Position numbers and translations under genes: made by a program. From Acidimicrobiaceae bacterium (GTDB lineage: Bacteria > Actinomycetota > Acidimicrobiia > Acidimicrobiales > RAAP-2): DNA of 64,000 bases. Location of the stretch: positions 65,895-129,894 of the forward strand of contig PLZW01000016.1 of assembly GCA_003153575.1 (NCBI GenBank). The letters are read 5' to 3'. The notes under the pieces were generated by a model that ran no database searches, was not told where the DNA came from, and worked only from the letters and a program-made list of their open reading frames with translations. Shown one piece after another: positions 8,212 through 18,713 of this stretch; within the stretch, counting starts at the first letter, position 1; every line of letters begins with the position of its first letter.

Positions 8212-9576
8212 TCAGAGGTCAAGATCGACGACCGGTCGCTCGAGGGGGTTGAGGTTGATCTGGCGCAGTGCCGGAAGCAGCTTCTCGTACGGGAGGCCGG
8301 CGAGGAAGCCGTCGACAGTCCGCTCGAAGTTGGCGACTCCCCCCTCGATCCCCTCGGACAGGCGCATGTACTCGAAGCTCCTGGCGTGCAGGCCCCGCTG
8401 CTGGCGGGGGAGGTTGGAGAAGTCCTGGATGGGAATCGGCGGCACCCTCGGGTCGTCGTAGTCCCACGGCTCCGGCGGCGTGGGCCTCTCCGCCGTGCTC
8501 CCCACGGGGAACCGGGTGAGTGACCAGATGTCCATCAGTGTCTCCTCCGGTCCGAGCGGGCGGAACCGGTAGGACGAAGCGCTGGAGTACATCGGGAGCA
8601 CGTAGAAGTGCGGGAAGCAGTAGCCCATCGGCTCGTTCAGCCCGGCAACCTCGAGTTCGTTGAGGTCGGGGATGACACTGCCCCGGTCGCGGTGCCACCG
8701 CACCACCGCGTCGTTCAGGGTGTGCTGCCAGGTCGCGAGGGCCGACGTGGGGTCGGAAGGCAGCTGCATGTGCCGGAGCGCCTCGGCGACACGCACGTCG
8801 TCGGCGTGGACCATGCCGGCCATGCCGTCGCTCATGGTCCGCAAGTAGTGGAGCTCCGACTCGACGAACGTCCGCGGATCGAACGTCGTGGGATCGCGGG
8901 GCGGAAACCTGCCGGGTATGACCAGTTGGGGGTGCGTCTCGATCACGTGGTACTGCTCGAGGAACGCCTCTTCGGCGAGTTTCCAGTTCACGGGGAGACG
9001 GAACGAGTACCACCACTCGGCCCGGAACGACTCCATCTTCCAGGCGTCGAAGGTGGTGGCGAACGGCTCGATGCACTGGCGCAGCGGCGGTGCCCCGTCA
9101 TCCAGGTTGATCCACGCGCACCCGCCCCACACCTCGCACCGGACCGGGGTCAGATCCAGGTCGTCCGGATGCAAGTTGTGCTCGGCGAACGTCCGGGCCT
9201 TCGAGACGAAGGTGTTGGCGCCGTCTGCGGCGTAGCACCACCCGTGGAACGGGCAGGTGAACCCGCTGTCGCAGTTCCCGCCGCCCTCGACGACCCGCAC
9301 GCCGCGGTGTCGACAGACGTTCTGCAACGCCCGGGCGCCCCCGTCCTCGGTGCGGACCACGATGACCGACTGGTCGAGGATCTGGTACTCGGTGAAGTCG
9401 TTCGGCCGCGGGATCTCCTCCAGCCTGCACGCCATCTGCCAGGTCCGCGACCAGAGCTGATCGACCTCCAACCGGTAGAAGTCCGGATCGAAGTACCGCT
9501 CCTTCGGGACCCGGTCCGCGCGCTCCATCGCGAACGGCACCGGCAGTGCCGACCACTTCTGATCCACGATCGCCAT
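8212..9576 (-). CDS. Rieske ring-hydroxylating oxygenase, large subunit
   Basis: A 454-residue oxygenase alpha subunit. The Rieske [2Fe-2S] ligands are C88, H90, C108 and H111 (CRHRG and CPFHGW). The mononuclear iron ligands His210 and His215 lie in EQYHVIETHPQ, with an acidic third ligand expected in the C-terminal half. Such enzymes hydroxylate or demethylate cyclic and aromatic compounds using electrons from a reductase, which is not encoded nearby. The ATG has AAAGGAG upstream. It heads a five-gene minus-strand operon and shares its promoter region, including the operator-like site at 9615-9630, with the divergent Baeyer-Villiger monooxygenase. Confidence 0.95.
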   Translation of the reverse strand: MAIVDQKWSALPVPFAMERADRVPKERYFDPDFYRLEVDQLWSRTWQMACRLEEIPRPNDFTEYQILDQSVIVVRTEDGGARALQNVCRHRGVRVVEGGGNCDSGFTCPFHGWCYAADGANTFVSKARTFAEHNLHPDDLDLTPVRCEVWGGCAWINLDDGAPPLRQCIEPFATTFDAWKMESFRAEWWYSFRLPVNWKLAEEAFLEQYHVIETHPQLVIPGRFPPRDPTTFDPRTFVESELHYLRTMSDGMAGMVHADDVRVAEALRHMQLPSDPTSALATWQHTLNDAVVRWHRDRGSVIPDLNELEVAGLNEPMGYCFPHFYVLPMYSSASSYRFRPLGPEETLMDIWSLTRFPVGSTAERPTPPEPWDYDDPRVPPIPIQDFSNLPRQQRGLHARSFEYMRLSEGIEGGVANFERTVDGFLAGLPYEKLLPALRQINLNPLERPVVDLDL

Positions 9577-9608
9577 GCGGTCCGCACTCCTTTCCGAAAG
9601 TTCAGCAA

Positions 9609-9632
9609 AGTATACTAACCGGTCGGTACAGT
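9609..9632. promoter_or_regulatory. Divergent promoter with shared TetR-type operator (site 1)
   Basis: The 16-mer at 9615-9630 reads CTAACCGGTCGGTACA and fits the consensus TGTACCGNNCGGTACA found at several promoters here. A consensus-like -10 box TATACT lies on the minus strand at 9609-9614 (toward the Rieske gene), and TACAGT on the plus strand at 9627-9632 (toward the monooxygenase), partly inside the repeat. A bound repressor would cover both boxes. Confidence 0.65.
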
Positions 9633-9699
9633 TTTCAGAGGACGCATCTGGCGGGACCGAAGCCGCGGATGACACAGTGACGGAACGACGCCCGGCTCC

Positions 9700-11358
9700 A
9701 TGATGAACCATCCCGAACCCACACACGAGCACGACCCGGGACCGCTGGACGCAGACGTGCTCATCGTGGGTGCCGGGGTGACCGGCATCCACCAGCTGTA
9801 CCTGGCCCGTGAAGCCGGCTTCTCCGTGCGGCTGCTCGAAGCCGGCGACGGCGTGGGCGGCACGTGGTACTGGAACCGGTATCCCGGGTGCCGGTTCGAC
9901 TCCGAGAGCTACACCTACGCCTACCTGTTCTCGAAAGAGCTCTTCGACGAGTGGGAGTGGCGCGAGCAGTTCGCCGAACAGCCCGAGACCGAGCGCTACC
10001 TCAACCACGTTGTCGACCGCTTCGACCTCCGTCGCCACATGCGGTTCGACGCCAGGGTCACATCCGCCACCTTCGACGAGCCCACGGCGACATGGACGGT
10101 GGTGACCGACGATGGTACGAAGTCCAGGTCGCGGTACCTGATCGCCGCCACCGGCGTCCTCTCGGTGCCGTTCTACCCGGATGTGCCGGGCCGCGCCGAC
10201 TTCCGGGGCCAGTCAATGCACACGGGGCGGTGGCCGGCGGCCCCGGTCGACCTCACGGCCAAGCGCGTCGCCGTCATCGGCACCGGGTCGAGCGGCGTCC
10301 AGATCGCCCCCGTCATCGTCGACGAGGTCGCCTCGCTCACGGTGTACCAGCGCAGCGCCAACTGGTGCACCCCCCTCAACAACGCCCCCATCACGTCCGA
10401 CGAGCAGAAGCAGCTGAGGGTCGGGTTCGAGGCCATGAGCGAGGTGCTGAATACCTCGACGGCCGGGTTCCTGCACCCCGCCAACGACCGTTCCGCCTTC
10501 GACGATACCGAGGAGGAGCGGCAGGCGTTCTTCGAGACGATGTGGAGGAGTCCGGGCTTCTCCAAGCTGTCCAGCAACTATGCCGACGTCCTGTTCGACG
10601 ACGGCGCCAACGCCGAGTGGTGCGAGTTCATCACCAGGAAGATCCGGGGCATCGTCCAGGATCCCGGGACGGCGGACAAGCTCATCCCGAAGGACCACGG
10701 CTTCGGGGAGAAGCGCCCACCGTTCGTGACCGGCTACTACGAGATGTTCAATGACCCGAAAGTCTCGCTCGTCGATCTCAAGCAGACGCCGATCGAGCGG
10801 ATCACCGAACGCGGCATCGAGACGGCCGATGGGGTCCAGGAGTTCGACGTCATCGTGTGGGCAACCGGGTTCGACTTCGGCACCGGTGCCTTGTTGCGAA
10901 TGGGGGTACGGGGTCGGGACGGCCTCGCCCTCGTCGACCACTGGGCCGAGGGTCCGACGACGTTCCTCGGGGTGCAGACGACCGGCTTCCCCAACTTCTT
11001 CTTCCCCGGTGGGCCGCACGCCGCGGCCGGCAACAACCCGCGGTACAACGGCGATCAGGTCGAGTTCATCACCCGAGCGCTCGCGTCGTTGCGCGATGAC
11101 GGGTTCGACACCATCGAAGTGGGTCCGGAGGCAGAAGAATCGTGGACCGCCATGGTCGACCGGGGTGCGGGACAGTCCCCGTTCGGCGAGGCCAGCTACT
11201 TCTTCGGCACGAATATCCCCGGCAAGCCCCGGAAGTACCTCCTGAACTCGGGCGGGCGGCCGAAGCTCTTCAAGGAAATTGCCAAGGTCGAGGCCAACGA
11301 CTACCAGGCCTTCCGCCGGACGCGCACGTCAGACGGTGGCAACCGGGGTCAACGGTGA
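9700..11358 (+). CDS. Flavin-containing Baeyer-Villiger monooxygenase
   Basis: A 552-residue FAD- and NADPH-dependent monooxygenase. The FAD-binding GAGVTG lies at residues 24-29, the Baeyer-Villiger fingerprint FRGQSMHTGRWP at 168-179, the NADPH-binding GTGSSG at 194-199, and an ATGFD segment in the C-terminal half. These enzymes insert oxygen next to a ketone, turning cyclic ketones into lactones. The start is one of two adjacent ATGs, without a strong ribosome-binding site. Its 3' end overlaps the convergent cyclase gene by 30 bases. It is the plus-strand partner of operator site 1. Confidence 0.95.
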   Translation: MMNHPEPTHEHDPGPLDADVLIVGAGVTGIHQLYLAREAGFSVRLLEAGDGVGGTWYWNRYPGCRFDSESYTYAYLFSKELFDEWEWREQFAEQPETERYLNHVVDRFDLRRHMRFDARVTSATFDEPTATWTVVTDDGTKSRSRYLIAATGVLSVPFYPDVPGRADFRGQSMHTGRWPAAPVDLTAKRVAVIGTGSSGVQIAPVIVDEVASLTVYQRSANWCTPLNNAPITSDEQKQLRVGFEAMSEVLNTSTAGFLHPANDRSAFDDTEEERQAFFETMWRSPGFSKLSSNYADVLFDDGANAEWCEFITRKIRGIVQDPGTADKLIPKDHGFGEKRPPFVTGYYEMFNDPKVSLVDLKQTPIERITERGIETADGVQEFDVIVWATGFDFGTGALLRMGVRGRDGLALVDHWAEGPTTFLGVQTTGFPNFFFPGGPHAAAGNNPRYNGDQVEFITRALASLRDDGFDTIEVGPEAEESWTAMVDRGAGQSPFGEASYFFGTNIPGKPRKYLLNSGGRPKLFKEIAKVEANDYQAFRRTRTSDGGNRGQR

Positions 11359-12387
11359 GCCGACGATTCCGGGCATCCGTAGTGGCGGTGCGGTGAGCAG
11401 GAACCGGCTCCGCTTGTGGTCGCGCAGCCAGGTTGCCAGCTCGTGCAGGTACCACATCTCGCCCAGCGGGACGCCCAGCTTGAACAGGCAGAGGTTGTGG
11501 ATCGGGAGGAACGAGTGGCGGCTCTCGTCACGGTCCCGGCCGGTCAGACCCTCGACCGCGTAGTTGTCCGCCACCAGCGCCGAGATCTTCGAGTCGGCGA
11601 TCCATTCCAGAAGCGACTGGTCGCGGGCATCGAGGTAGGTGCACAGCGTGTGGATCTTCGCCGGGTCGGGGTCGCGGTCGTACTCCAGGATCTTGGTGGC
11701 GAACCCGGTGTGGAGCAGGAGCATGTCCCCGGGCTCGACGACGACATCGTCCGCCGCCATGATCCCCTCGAGCGTCTCGCGGTCGACCCCTCGCCAGTCA
11801 TGGCCCAGGTGGTGGGCCAGGTCGACGAGCACCCCCCGGCCCTGGACACCGTGGTACGCCATGTGCTCGAGTCCGAGGTGGTGGGCGAAGCAGCGGTGGG
11901 CACCGCCGTCGCCGGCGGCGTCGGCCCGCGGCCCGACCAGGTCGGTGCCGGCGCGGTAGCCGTTGTAGTACACGGGCTCTTCGACCCCGTCGTCGTCGGC
12001 GTCGAATTCGGCGCCGACGTGGGCCAGGGAGTCCCACTGGGTCGAGTACTGGAGCGACAGGGTGACCACATCGTCCGCCCACACGTCGACGTAGCGGGGG
12101 TCGCCGTACTGGTCCATCTCGCTCATGTGGATGTTGTAGAAGGTGCCGGCGTTGCCGTCCATGTCCTCGGTCGGTGCCAGGACCGGCGGGTGGCGCCGCT
12201 GGTTGAGTGCGGTCCCCCCGGGGTAGTCGAGCGGCAGACTCAGGCAGAAGCTGATGCCCGCCTCGACCTCGCGGACCCCTTCGAGGACCTTGGCGGGGGT
12301 GACCAGGTTGATGCGGCCGAGTTCGTCGTCGTCGCCCCAGTCGCCCCAGGTCGAGCCGGGCGGGCGCTGCTTCCACCGTTTCGTCAT
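11329..12387 (-). CDS. Cyclase family protein (kynurenine-formamidase-like hydrolase)
   Basis: A 352-residue member of the cyclase family (PF04199), metal-dependent hydrolases related to bacterial kynurenine formamidase and isatin hydrolase. The metal-binding region resembles the family in WDSLAHVGAEF and the later AHHLGLEHMAYHGVQGRGVLVD. The ATG has AAGGAG upstream. Next to a Baeyer-Villiger enzyme it could open a lactone or amide ring; no direct evidence of the substrate exists in the sequence. It is transcribed divergently from the amidohydrolase gene across operator site 2. Confidence 0.88.
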   Translation of the reverse strand: MTKRWKQRPPGSTWGDWGDDDELGRINLVTPAKVLEGVREVEAGISFCLSLPLDYPGGTALNQRRHPPVLAPTEDMDGNAGTFYNIHMSEMDQYGDPRYVDVWADDVVTLSLQYSTQWDSLAHVGAEFDADDDGVEEPVYYNGYRAGTDLVGPRADAAGDGGAHRCFAHHLGLEHMAYHGVQGRGVLVDLAHHLGHDWRGVDRETLEGIMAADDVVVEPGDMLLLHTGFATKILEYDRDPDPAKIHTLCTYLDARDQSLLEWIADSKISALVADNYAVEGLTGRDRDESRHSFLPIHNLCLFKLGVPLGEMWYLHELATWLRDHKRSRFLLTAPPLRMPGIVGSPLTPVATV

Positions 12388-12441
12388 GGTTCCTGCTCCT
12401 TCCGGGCGTGTCGGTCTACCCTGGTCATCCGGACGCGTTGC

Positions 12442-12461
12442 ACTGTACCGACCGGTTGGAT
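12442..12461. promoter_or_regulatory. Divergent promoter with shared TetR-type operator (site 2)
   Basis: The 16-mer at 12444-12459 reads TGTACCGACCGGTTGG. Read on the minus strand it shares ACCGGTCGGTACAGT exactly with the right half of site 1. That strand carries a -10-like TACAGT (12442-12447) directed at the cyclase gene; the plus strand shows an AT-rich GGATTAAG toward the amidohydrolase gene. Confidence 0.65.
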
Positions 12462-12549
12462 TAAGTTGCGAACGCGGTTCGCGTAGGCCGCGAAGTAGCG
12501 TTCCGGTCCTGGCCAGCGATCCCGGGACCGCCGCGAGGAGGCAGCCATC

Positions 12550-13794
12550 ATGTCGCAGAGCGAACTCGTCGTCTCGGCCGACGGACACATGCTCGAACCG
12601 ATCGACTTGTTCCGCACCCGGCTCCCGAAGCACCTGCGGGAGCGGGGGGTCTGGGAAGAGGACTTCGAGATCGAGCCGCTCGTCGAAGGCGGCGCCCGCA
12701 TCTTCCGCCGCCTGCACACCCCAGGTTATGAGGGCTGGACGATCTCCCGGTACCGCCAGACAGGCGGGCGGATGCCCGAAGGCACCCCCGAGATCATCCT
12801 CGACGACATGCGGCTCGACGGGGTCGACGTCCAGGTCATGCACCCGAACCTGTCGCTCTTCGGGCTCTACTCGGACGATCACGAGCTGTCCATGGCCCAC
12901 GCCCGTGTGTACAACGACTTCATCATCGAGCGGTTCGCGCCCTACTTCTCCCGGATCGCCCCGACCGCCCCGATCCCGCTGACCGACATCGACGACGCCG
13001 TCGCCGAGATCGAGCGGGTCGCCGCCGCAGGATTCCGGGCCATCCTGCTCCCGGCGATCGCGCCGAAGCCCTATTACTCGCGGGACTTCGACCCGGTGTG
13101 GGATGCGGCCGTGGCCAACGGCGTCCACGTCTTCATCCACACCCAGACCGGCGGCGTGAAGGTCAACGATCCGGCGTCAACGACGCTCAAAGTGGTCATG
13201 GAGTCGGCGGCTCAGGTCAATCAGCCGATGACCGAGAAGTCGGCCTCGAAACGGATGATCACCCAGTGCGTCTACAGCACGATGGTCCCCCAGCAGATCA
13301 TGTGCGAGCTCATCGGTGGTGGTGTCCCCGAACGGTACCCTGACCTGCATTTCGCCCTGATCGAGTTCAACGCCCACTGGCTGGCGTCGCTGGTCGGCTC
13401 CATGGACAAGTGCTGGGTGACCGGCATCGGCCAGGACGCCGACTGGTGGCTCGGGTACTGGGACGAGAACCGCCCCGACGACGACCAGCCGAGCATGGCC
13501 CAACTGTTCCGTCTCAACGAGAAGTGGCCCTACCCGCTGAAGCCGAGCGAGTACGTGAAGCGCCAGTTCCACATTTCCTTCCAGGACGACCCCGTCGCCA
13601 TCGCCTGCCGGCACGTGACCGGGCTGTCGACCATCGTGTGGGGCAACGACTACCCGCACGCCGAGGGGACGTTCCGCGGGAGTCGGGAAGTGATCGCCAC
13701 CCAACTGGGCGGCCTCCCCGCCGAGGAGCGTGCCGCCATCGTCGGCGGCACGCTGGGCCGACTCCTCGGGTTTGAGGCTCCGGTGCCGGTCTGA
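12550..13794 (+). CDS. Amidohydrolase-2 family metal-dependent hydrolase/decarboxylase
   Basis: A 414-residue TIM-barrel amidohydrolase of the ACMSD-like branch. Probable metal ligands are Asp11 and His13 (ADGHM), the His of FIHTQTG, the His of EFNAHW and the Asp of WGNDYPHAEG. The branch contains decarboxylases and C-C or C-N hydrolases of catabolic pathways. A strong GAGGAGG lies just before the ATG. The gene shares operator site 2 with the cyclase gene. Its stop overlaps the CTG proposed as start of the following SDR, so the two are co-transcribed. Confidence 0.92.
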   Translation: MSQSELVVSADGHMLEPIDLFRTRLPKHLRERGVWEEDFEIEPLVEGGARIFRRLHTPGYEGWTISRYRQTGGRMPEGTPEIILDDMRLDGVDVQVMHPNLSLFGLYSDDHELSMAHARVYNDFIIERFAPYFSRIAPTAPIPLTDIDDAVAEIERVAAAGFRAILLPAIAPKPYYSRDFDPVWDAAVANGVHVFIHTQTGGVKVNDPASTTLKVVMESAAQVNQPMTEKSASKRMITQCVYSTMVPQQIMCELIGGGVPERYPDLHFALIEFNAHWLASLVGSMDKCWVTGIGQDADWWLGYWDENRPDDDQPSMAQLFRLNEKWPYPLKPSEYVKRQFHISFQDDPVAIACRHVTGLSTIVWGNDYPHAEGTFRGSREVIATQLGGLPAEERAAIVGGTLGRLLGFEAPVPV

Positions 13795-14705
13795 GCCAGC
13801 TCGACTTCAAGGGACGCGTCGCTGTCGTCACCGGGGCCGGACGCGGTATCGGCCAGGCCTACGCGCGCCTGCTCGCCGAACGGGGGGCCAACGTCGTCGT
13901 CAACGACCTCGGCGGTTCGATGGACGGCGTCGGAACCGATGGCGCACCGGCGGCCACCACGGTCGCCGGCATCGTCGAGGCAGGTGGGGTTGCGGTCGCC
14001 GACACGAGCGACGTGTCCACCGTGGCCGGTGCCGACGCCCTCGTGGCCAACGCGGTCGGACAGTACGGCCGCATCGACATCGTCATCAACAACGCCGGGG
14101 TGATCCGCTGGGCGGGATTCCCGGATGCCGACGCCGACAACCTGGCCCTCCACCTGGCTGTCCATGTCGGAGGCTCGTTCAACACGACGCGCGCCGCCTG
14201 GTCCCACATGGTCGACCAGAGGTACGGCCGCATCGTCATGACCACCTCCACCGGCATGCTCGGACTGCCCACCAATACCTCGTACGCCACCGCCAAGGGC
14301 GGTGTCGTGGGGCTCACCCGCAGCCTCAGCACGGCAGGTGCCGCCCACGGCATCAGGGCCAACTGCATCGCGCCGGCGGCGATGACCCGGATGGCCGGGC
14401 CGGGTTCCGACGACCTCCGGATGGCGCCCGAACTCGTCGCCCCGATGGCGGCCTTCCTCGCCCACGAGAGCTGCCCCGTCAGCGGGGAGATCTTCACCGC
14501 CGGCTTCGGCCGGTTCGCCCGCCTGTTCATCGCCTCCACCGTGGGGTACGTCCACACCGGCCCGGTGCCGACGATGGAGGACGTGGCCGAGCATTGGGAG
14601 ACCATCAACGACGAGACCGGCTATTTCGTGCCCGGCGACCTCATGGCCTGGTCGACCGCCTTCATGTCCCACCTCGGCGACGACGGTGCGTCCTCTGGAT
14701 CCTGA
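13791..14705 (+). CDS. SDR family dehydrogenase, MFE-2-like, with a CTG start
   Basis: A 304-residue SDR resembling the (3R)-hydroxyacyl-CoA dehydrogenase domain of peroxisomal multifunctional enzyme 2: GAGRGIG near residue 14, a long insertion after the second strand (VVNDLGGS), NNAG, and YATAK. The frame is closed by a TGA at 13773-13775, and no ATG, GTG or TTG occurs before the Rossmann motif. The only near-start codon is CTG at 13791, overlapping the amidohydrolase stop as CTGA. The next ATG, 13920, would delete the cofactor site. The predicted role is oxidation of a beta-hydroxyacyl-CoA in the same pathway. Confidence 0.85.
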   Translation: MSQLDFKGRVAVVTGAGRGIGQAYARLLAERGANVVVNDLGGSMDGVGTDGAPAATTVAGIVEAGGVAVADTSDVSTVAGADALVANAVGQYGRIDIVINNAGVIRWAGFPDADADNLALHLAVHVGGSFNTTRAAWSHMVDQRYGRIVMTTSTGMLGLPTNTSYATAKGGVVGLTRSLSTAGAAHGIRANCIAPAAMTRMAGPGSDDLRMAPELVAPMAAFLAHESCPVSGEIFTAGFGRFARLFIASTVGYVHTGPVPTMEDVAEHWETINDETGYFVPGDLMAWSTAFMSHLGDDGASSGS

Positions 14706-14719
14706 GGGGTGCGGCGGAC

Positions 14720-15487
14720 CTACTCGTCGAGCAGGTCGGGGTGCTGTTCGACGATCCAGTCGTAGAGGGGTTGGAACTGCCGCCAGCCGGTGCGATGGCC
14801 CCCGGTCTGGCCCGCGGTCAACTCGGCCACGTCCGGTTCGATCAGGACAGGGGTGCCGGCCGCTTCGGCGGCCAGTTGGGCCTGGCACGTACGTTCCATC
14901 GTGACGAACCACCAGGCCGCCTCGTCGACGGTGCGGCCGACGGTGAGCAGACCGTGGTTCGCCAGGATGGCCGCCTTGCAGTCCCCGAGGGCCTGGGCGA
15001 TGCGCTTGCCCTCGTCGGGATCGAGCACCGCGCCGTCGTAGTCGCCGAAGACCACGTGATCGTCGTAGAACGCACAGGCGTCCTGGGTGAGCGGGTCGAG
15101 GGGCCGCTTCAGTGACGACCACGCTTTTCCGAACACCGAGTGCGAGTGGGCGGCGGAGACCACGTCCGGGCGCGCCGCATGGATCTGCGAGTGGATCACG
15201 AAGGCCGCCTCGTTGACCGGCCAGGTGCCGTCCACGACTTCGCCACGGTGATTGACGAGCAGGAGGTCCTTCACCCGGATCTGCTTGAAGTTCATGCCCA
15301 GGGGGTTGACCCAGAACTGATCGGGAAACTCGGGGTCGCGTGCCGTGATGTGCCCGGCGGTGCCCTCGTCGAAGCCGAAATGCCCGAAGATCCGGAAGGC
15401 GGCGGCCAGTCGTTGCTTGCGGTGGGTGCGCTCCTCCTGCACGGTGTCGAACTCCGGGAACACATGCGGTGTGCGGTCGGACGCCAT
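14720..15487 (-). CDS. Class II aldolase/adducin family protein
   Basis: A 255-residue zinc-dependent class II aldolase-fold protein. The metal ligands appear in AAHSHSVFG and LANHGLLTVG, and the N-terminal segment with GTAGHITARDP is family-typical. It may cleave or decarboxylate a hydroxy-acid intermediate; adducin-like members have varied functions. The ATG at 15487 is used here; a TTG at 15514 is also possible and would place the start against the operator. It is divergent from the acyl-CoA dehydrogenase gene across operator site 3 and convergent with the SDR gene. Confidence 0.88.
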   Translation of the reverse strand: MASDRTPHVFPEFDTVQEERTHRKQRLAAAFRIFGHFGFDEGTAGHITARDPEFPDQFWVNPLGMNFKQIRVKDLLLVNHRGEVVDGTWPVNEAAFVIHSQIHAARPDVVSAAHSHSVFGKAWSSLKRPLDPLTQDACAFYDDHVVFGDYDGAVLDPDEGKRIAQALGDCKAAILANHGLLTVGRTVDEAAWWFVTMERTCQAQLAAEAAGTPVLIEPDVAELTAGQTGGHRTGWRQFQPLYDWIVEQHPDLLDE

Positions 15488-15515
15488 CTGCCGATCGTAC
15501 CGCCGCCGTGCCAAG

Positions 15516-15540
15516 GTTGTACCGCTCGGTCCAATAGGAT
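15516..15540. promoter_or_regulatory. Divergent promoter with shared TetR-type operator (site 3)
   Basis: The 16-mer at 15518-15533 reads TGTACCGCTCGGTCCA, an inverted repeat fitting the shared consensus with one arm nearly perfect. A -10-like TACAAC lies on the minus strand (15516-15521) toward the aldolase gene. TAGGAT at 15535-15540 on the plus strand sits only six bases before the dehydrogenase ATG, suggesting a leaderless transcript. Confidence 0.62.
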
Positions 15541-15546
15541 CGTGCC

Positions 15547-16695
<1,149 letters not shown>

Positions 16696-16714
16696 GCCAG
16701 ACGGCCCTGCCGAG

Positions 16715-18706
16715 TCAGACGGCGGCGAGGCGGCGGACGGCGGCGGCGATGTCGTCGCGGTCCGGGAGCCAGGCCTGCTCGAGGCCGGGAGCGTACGGTG
16801 CCGGACTGGTCGCCGCCCCGACCCGTTGGATCGGTGCGTCGAGATCCCAGAACGCTTCGTTGACCACGGTGGCGGCGATCTCGGCCCCGATGCCGAACGG
16901 GACGACCGCTTCGTGGGCGATCAGGAGGCGACTGGTCCGGTGCACCGACTCGAGGATCGGCGCCATGTCGAGGGGAGCCACCGTCCGGAGGTCGATCACC
17001 TCCACGGAGATCCCTTCGGTGTCCAGCCGATCGGCGGCGGCCACCGCCTCGTGGACCATCCGTGACACCGAGACGACGGTCACATCGGTTCCGGGTCGGA
17101 CCACCGCCGACACGCCGATGGGGAGTACGTAGTCGGCCGGCGGCTGCGGTCCCTTCATGCCGTAGAGGAGACGGTTCTCGATGAACACCACCGGATTCGG
17201 GTCTTGGATGGCCGCGCGCAGCAGGCCGTAGGTATCGGCCGGTGTCGAGGGCATCACCACGGTGAGACCCGGGACGTGAGCCAGCAGCGCCTCGAGGCTC
17301 TGCGAGTGCTGACTGCCCGAAGAACGGCCCGCTCCGAACTGGGTTCGGACGGTCAGCGCCATCTCGGCGGCCCCGCCGGTCATGAACGGCAGTTTGGCGG
17401 CCTGGTTGAGCAGTTGATCGAAGCAGACGCCGACGAAGTCGAGGTACATCAGCTCGACGACCGGGTGCATGCCAGCCATGGCCGCACCGACGCCCAACCC
17501 CATGATGGCCGTCTCCGAGATCGGCGTGTCCCGCACCCGGTCGCCGAACCGGTCGCGCAGGCCCCGCATGAGTCCGAATACGTTGCCGCCATCACCGACG
17601 TCGATCCCGGCGACGAACACCCGGTCATCGTCGGCGAGTTCGGCTTCAAGCGCGTCATGGACCGCGTCCATCATGCGGAACACCGGTGCATCCGAATGGG
17701 GCGGCTGCGGCTCGGCCCGCACCGGTCTCGCCCGCAGAACGAAGTCGGTGACGGTGGCCACATCCGGCTCGGCCAGCCGCCGGGCTGCCTCGACGGCGGT
17801 GTCCAGGTCGTCGGCCACCGACGACTCCAGCGCCTTCAGCTCGTCGTCGCCAGCGCCCACTGCGCGGAGCCGGGCCTCGTGCACCAGCAGCGGGTCACGC
17901 GCTTTCCACTCCTGGACCTCCTCCGCGGACCGGTAGCGCTCGGGATCGCCCTCGTAGTGTCCGTGCCACCGGAAGGTCGCCGCCTCGATCACGGCGGGAC
18001 CACCTCCGGCCCGTACCGCGTCGACGACAGTCTCCATTGCCGCAGCCGTCGCCAGGACGTCGTTCCCGTCGACGGCTATGTAGGGCATGCCGTAGCCTTC
18101 TGCCCGCCGCTCGAGAGGCGCCCCGTGCTGCGTCGATGCCGGTGAGAACTCGGCGTAGCCGTTGTTCTCGCAGAAGAAGACAACCGGTAGTTGCCATACG
18201 GCGGCGAGGTTCATGGCCTCGTGGAAGGCGCCCTGAGCCGGCGCGCCGTCGCCGAAGAACGCCACCGCGACACCGCCGTCGGCGCGGAGCTGCGAGGCGG
18301 TCGCCGCTCCGACGGCGATCGGCACACCGGCGGCCACGATCCCGTTGGCCCCGAAGATCCCGAGCGTCGGGTCAGCGATGTGCATGGAGCCGCCCCGGCC
18401 CCGGTTCGTCCCCTGGTCCTTGCCCATCAGCTCGGCGAACATCCCGAGCGGGTCGAGGCCCTTGGCCAGGCAGTGCCCATGGCCCCGGTGGGTCGAGGTG
18501 ATGACATCGGACAGGCGGAGGGGCCAGCACGCCCCCACGGCCGCCGCCTCCTGCCCGATCGAGAGGTGGACGAAACCGGGGACCTCGCCGTCGCGGTAGA
18601 GCGCGGACACCCGCTCCTCGAAGCCGCGGATCACGAGCATCCGGCGGTACATCTCGAGGAGATCGCCGGACGGGTGCCCGGAAGGCGAGGACGGGCCGGC
18701 AGTCAC
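16715..18706 (-). CDS. Thiamine-dependent dehydrogenase E1, fused alpha and beta subunits
   Basis: A 663-residue fusion of the two E1 subunits of 2-oxoacid or acetoin dehydrogenase complexes. The alpha part (about 1-330) has the thiamine diphosphate motif from GDG at 152-154 to NN at 181-182; the beta part (about 345-663) has PISETAIMGLGVGAAMAGMHP and the C-terminal transketolase domain. No E2 or E3 gene is nearby, so those must be elsewhere if needed. The GTG start is only about ten bases from operator site 4 and has no ribosome-binding site. A -10-like TACACT at 18714-18719 places transcription start close to the GTG, consistent with a leaderless message. Confidence 0.92.
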   Translation of the reverse strand: MTAGPSSPSGHPSGDLLEMYRRMLVIRGFEERVSALYRDGEVPGFVHLSIGQEAAAVGACWPLRLSDVITSTHRGHGHCLAKGLDPLGMFAELMGKDQGTNRGRGGSMHIADPTLGIFGANGIVAAGVPIAVGAATASQLRADGGVAVAFFGDGAPAQGAFHEAMNLAAVWQLPVVFFCENNGYAEFSPASTQHGAPLERRAEGYGMPYIAVDGNDVLATAAAMETVVDAVRAGGGPAVIEAATFRWHGHYEGDPERYRSAEEVQEWKARDPLLVHEARLRAVGAGDDELKALESSVADDLDTAVEAARRLAEPDVATVTDFVLRARPVRAEPQPPHSDAPVFRMMDAVHDALEAELADDDRVFVAGIDVGDGGNVFGLMRGLRDRFGDRVRDTPISETAIMGLGVGAAMAGMHPVVELMYLDFVGVCFDQLLNQAAKLPFMTGGAAEMALTVRTQFGAGRSSGSQHSQSLEALLAHVPGLTVVMPSTPADTYGLLRAAIQDPNPVVFIENRLLYGMKGPQPPADYVLPIGVSAVVRPGTDVTVVSVSRMVHEAVAAADRLDTEGISVEVIDLRTVAPLDMAPILESVHRTSRLLIAHEAVVPFGIGAEIAATVVNEAFWDLDAPIQRVGAATSPAPYAPGLEQAWLPDRDDIAAAVRRLAAV

Positions 18707-18713
18707 GGTTTGT

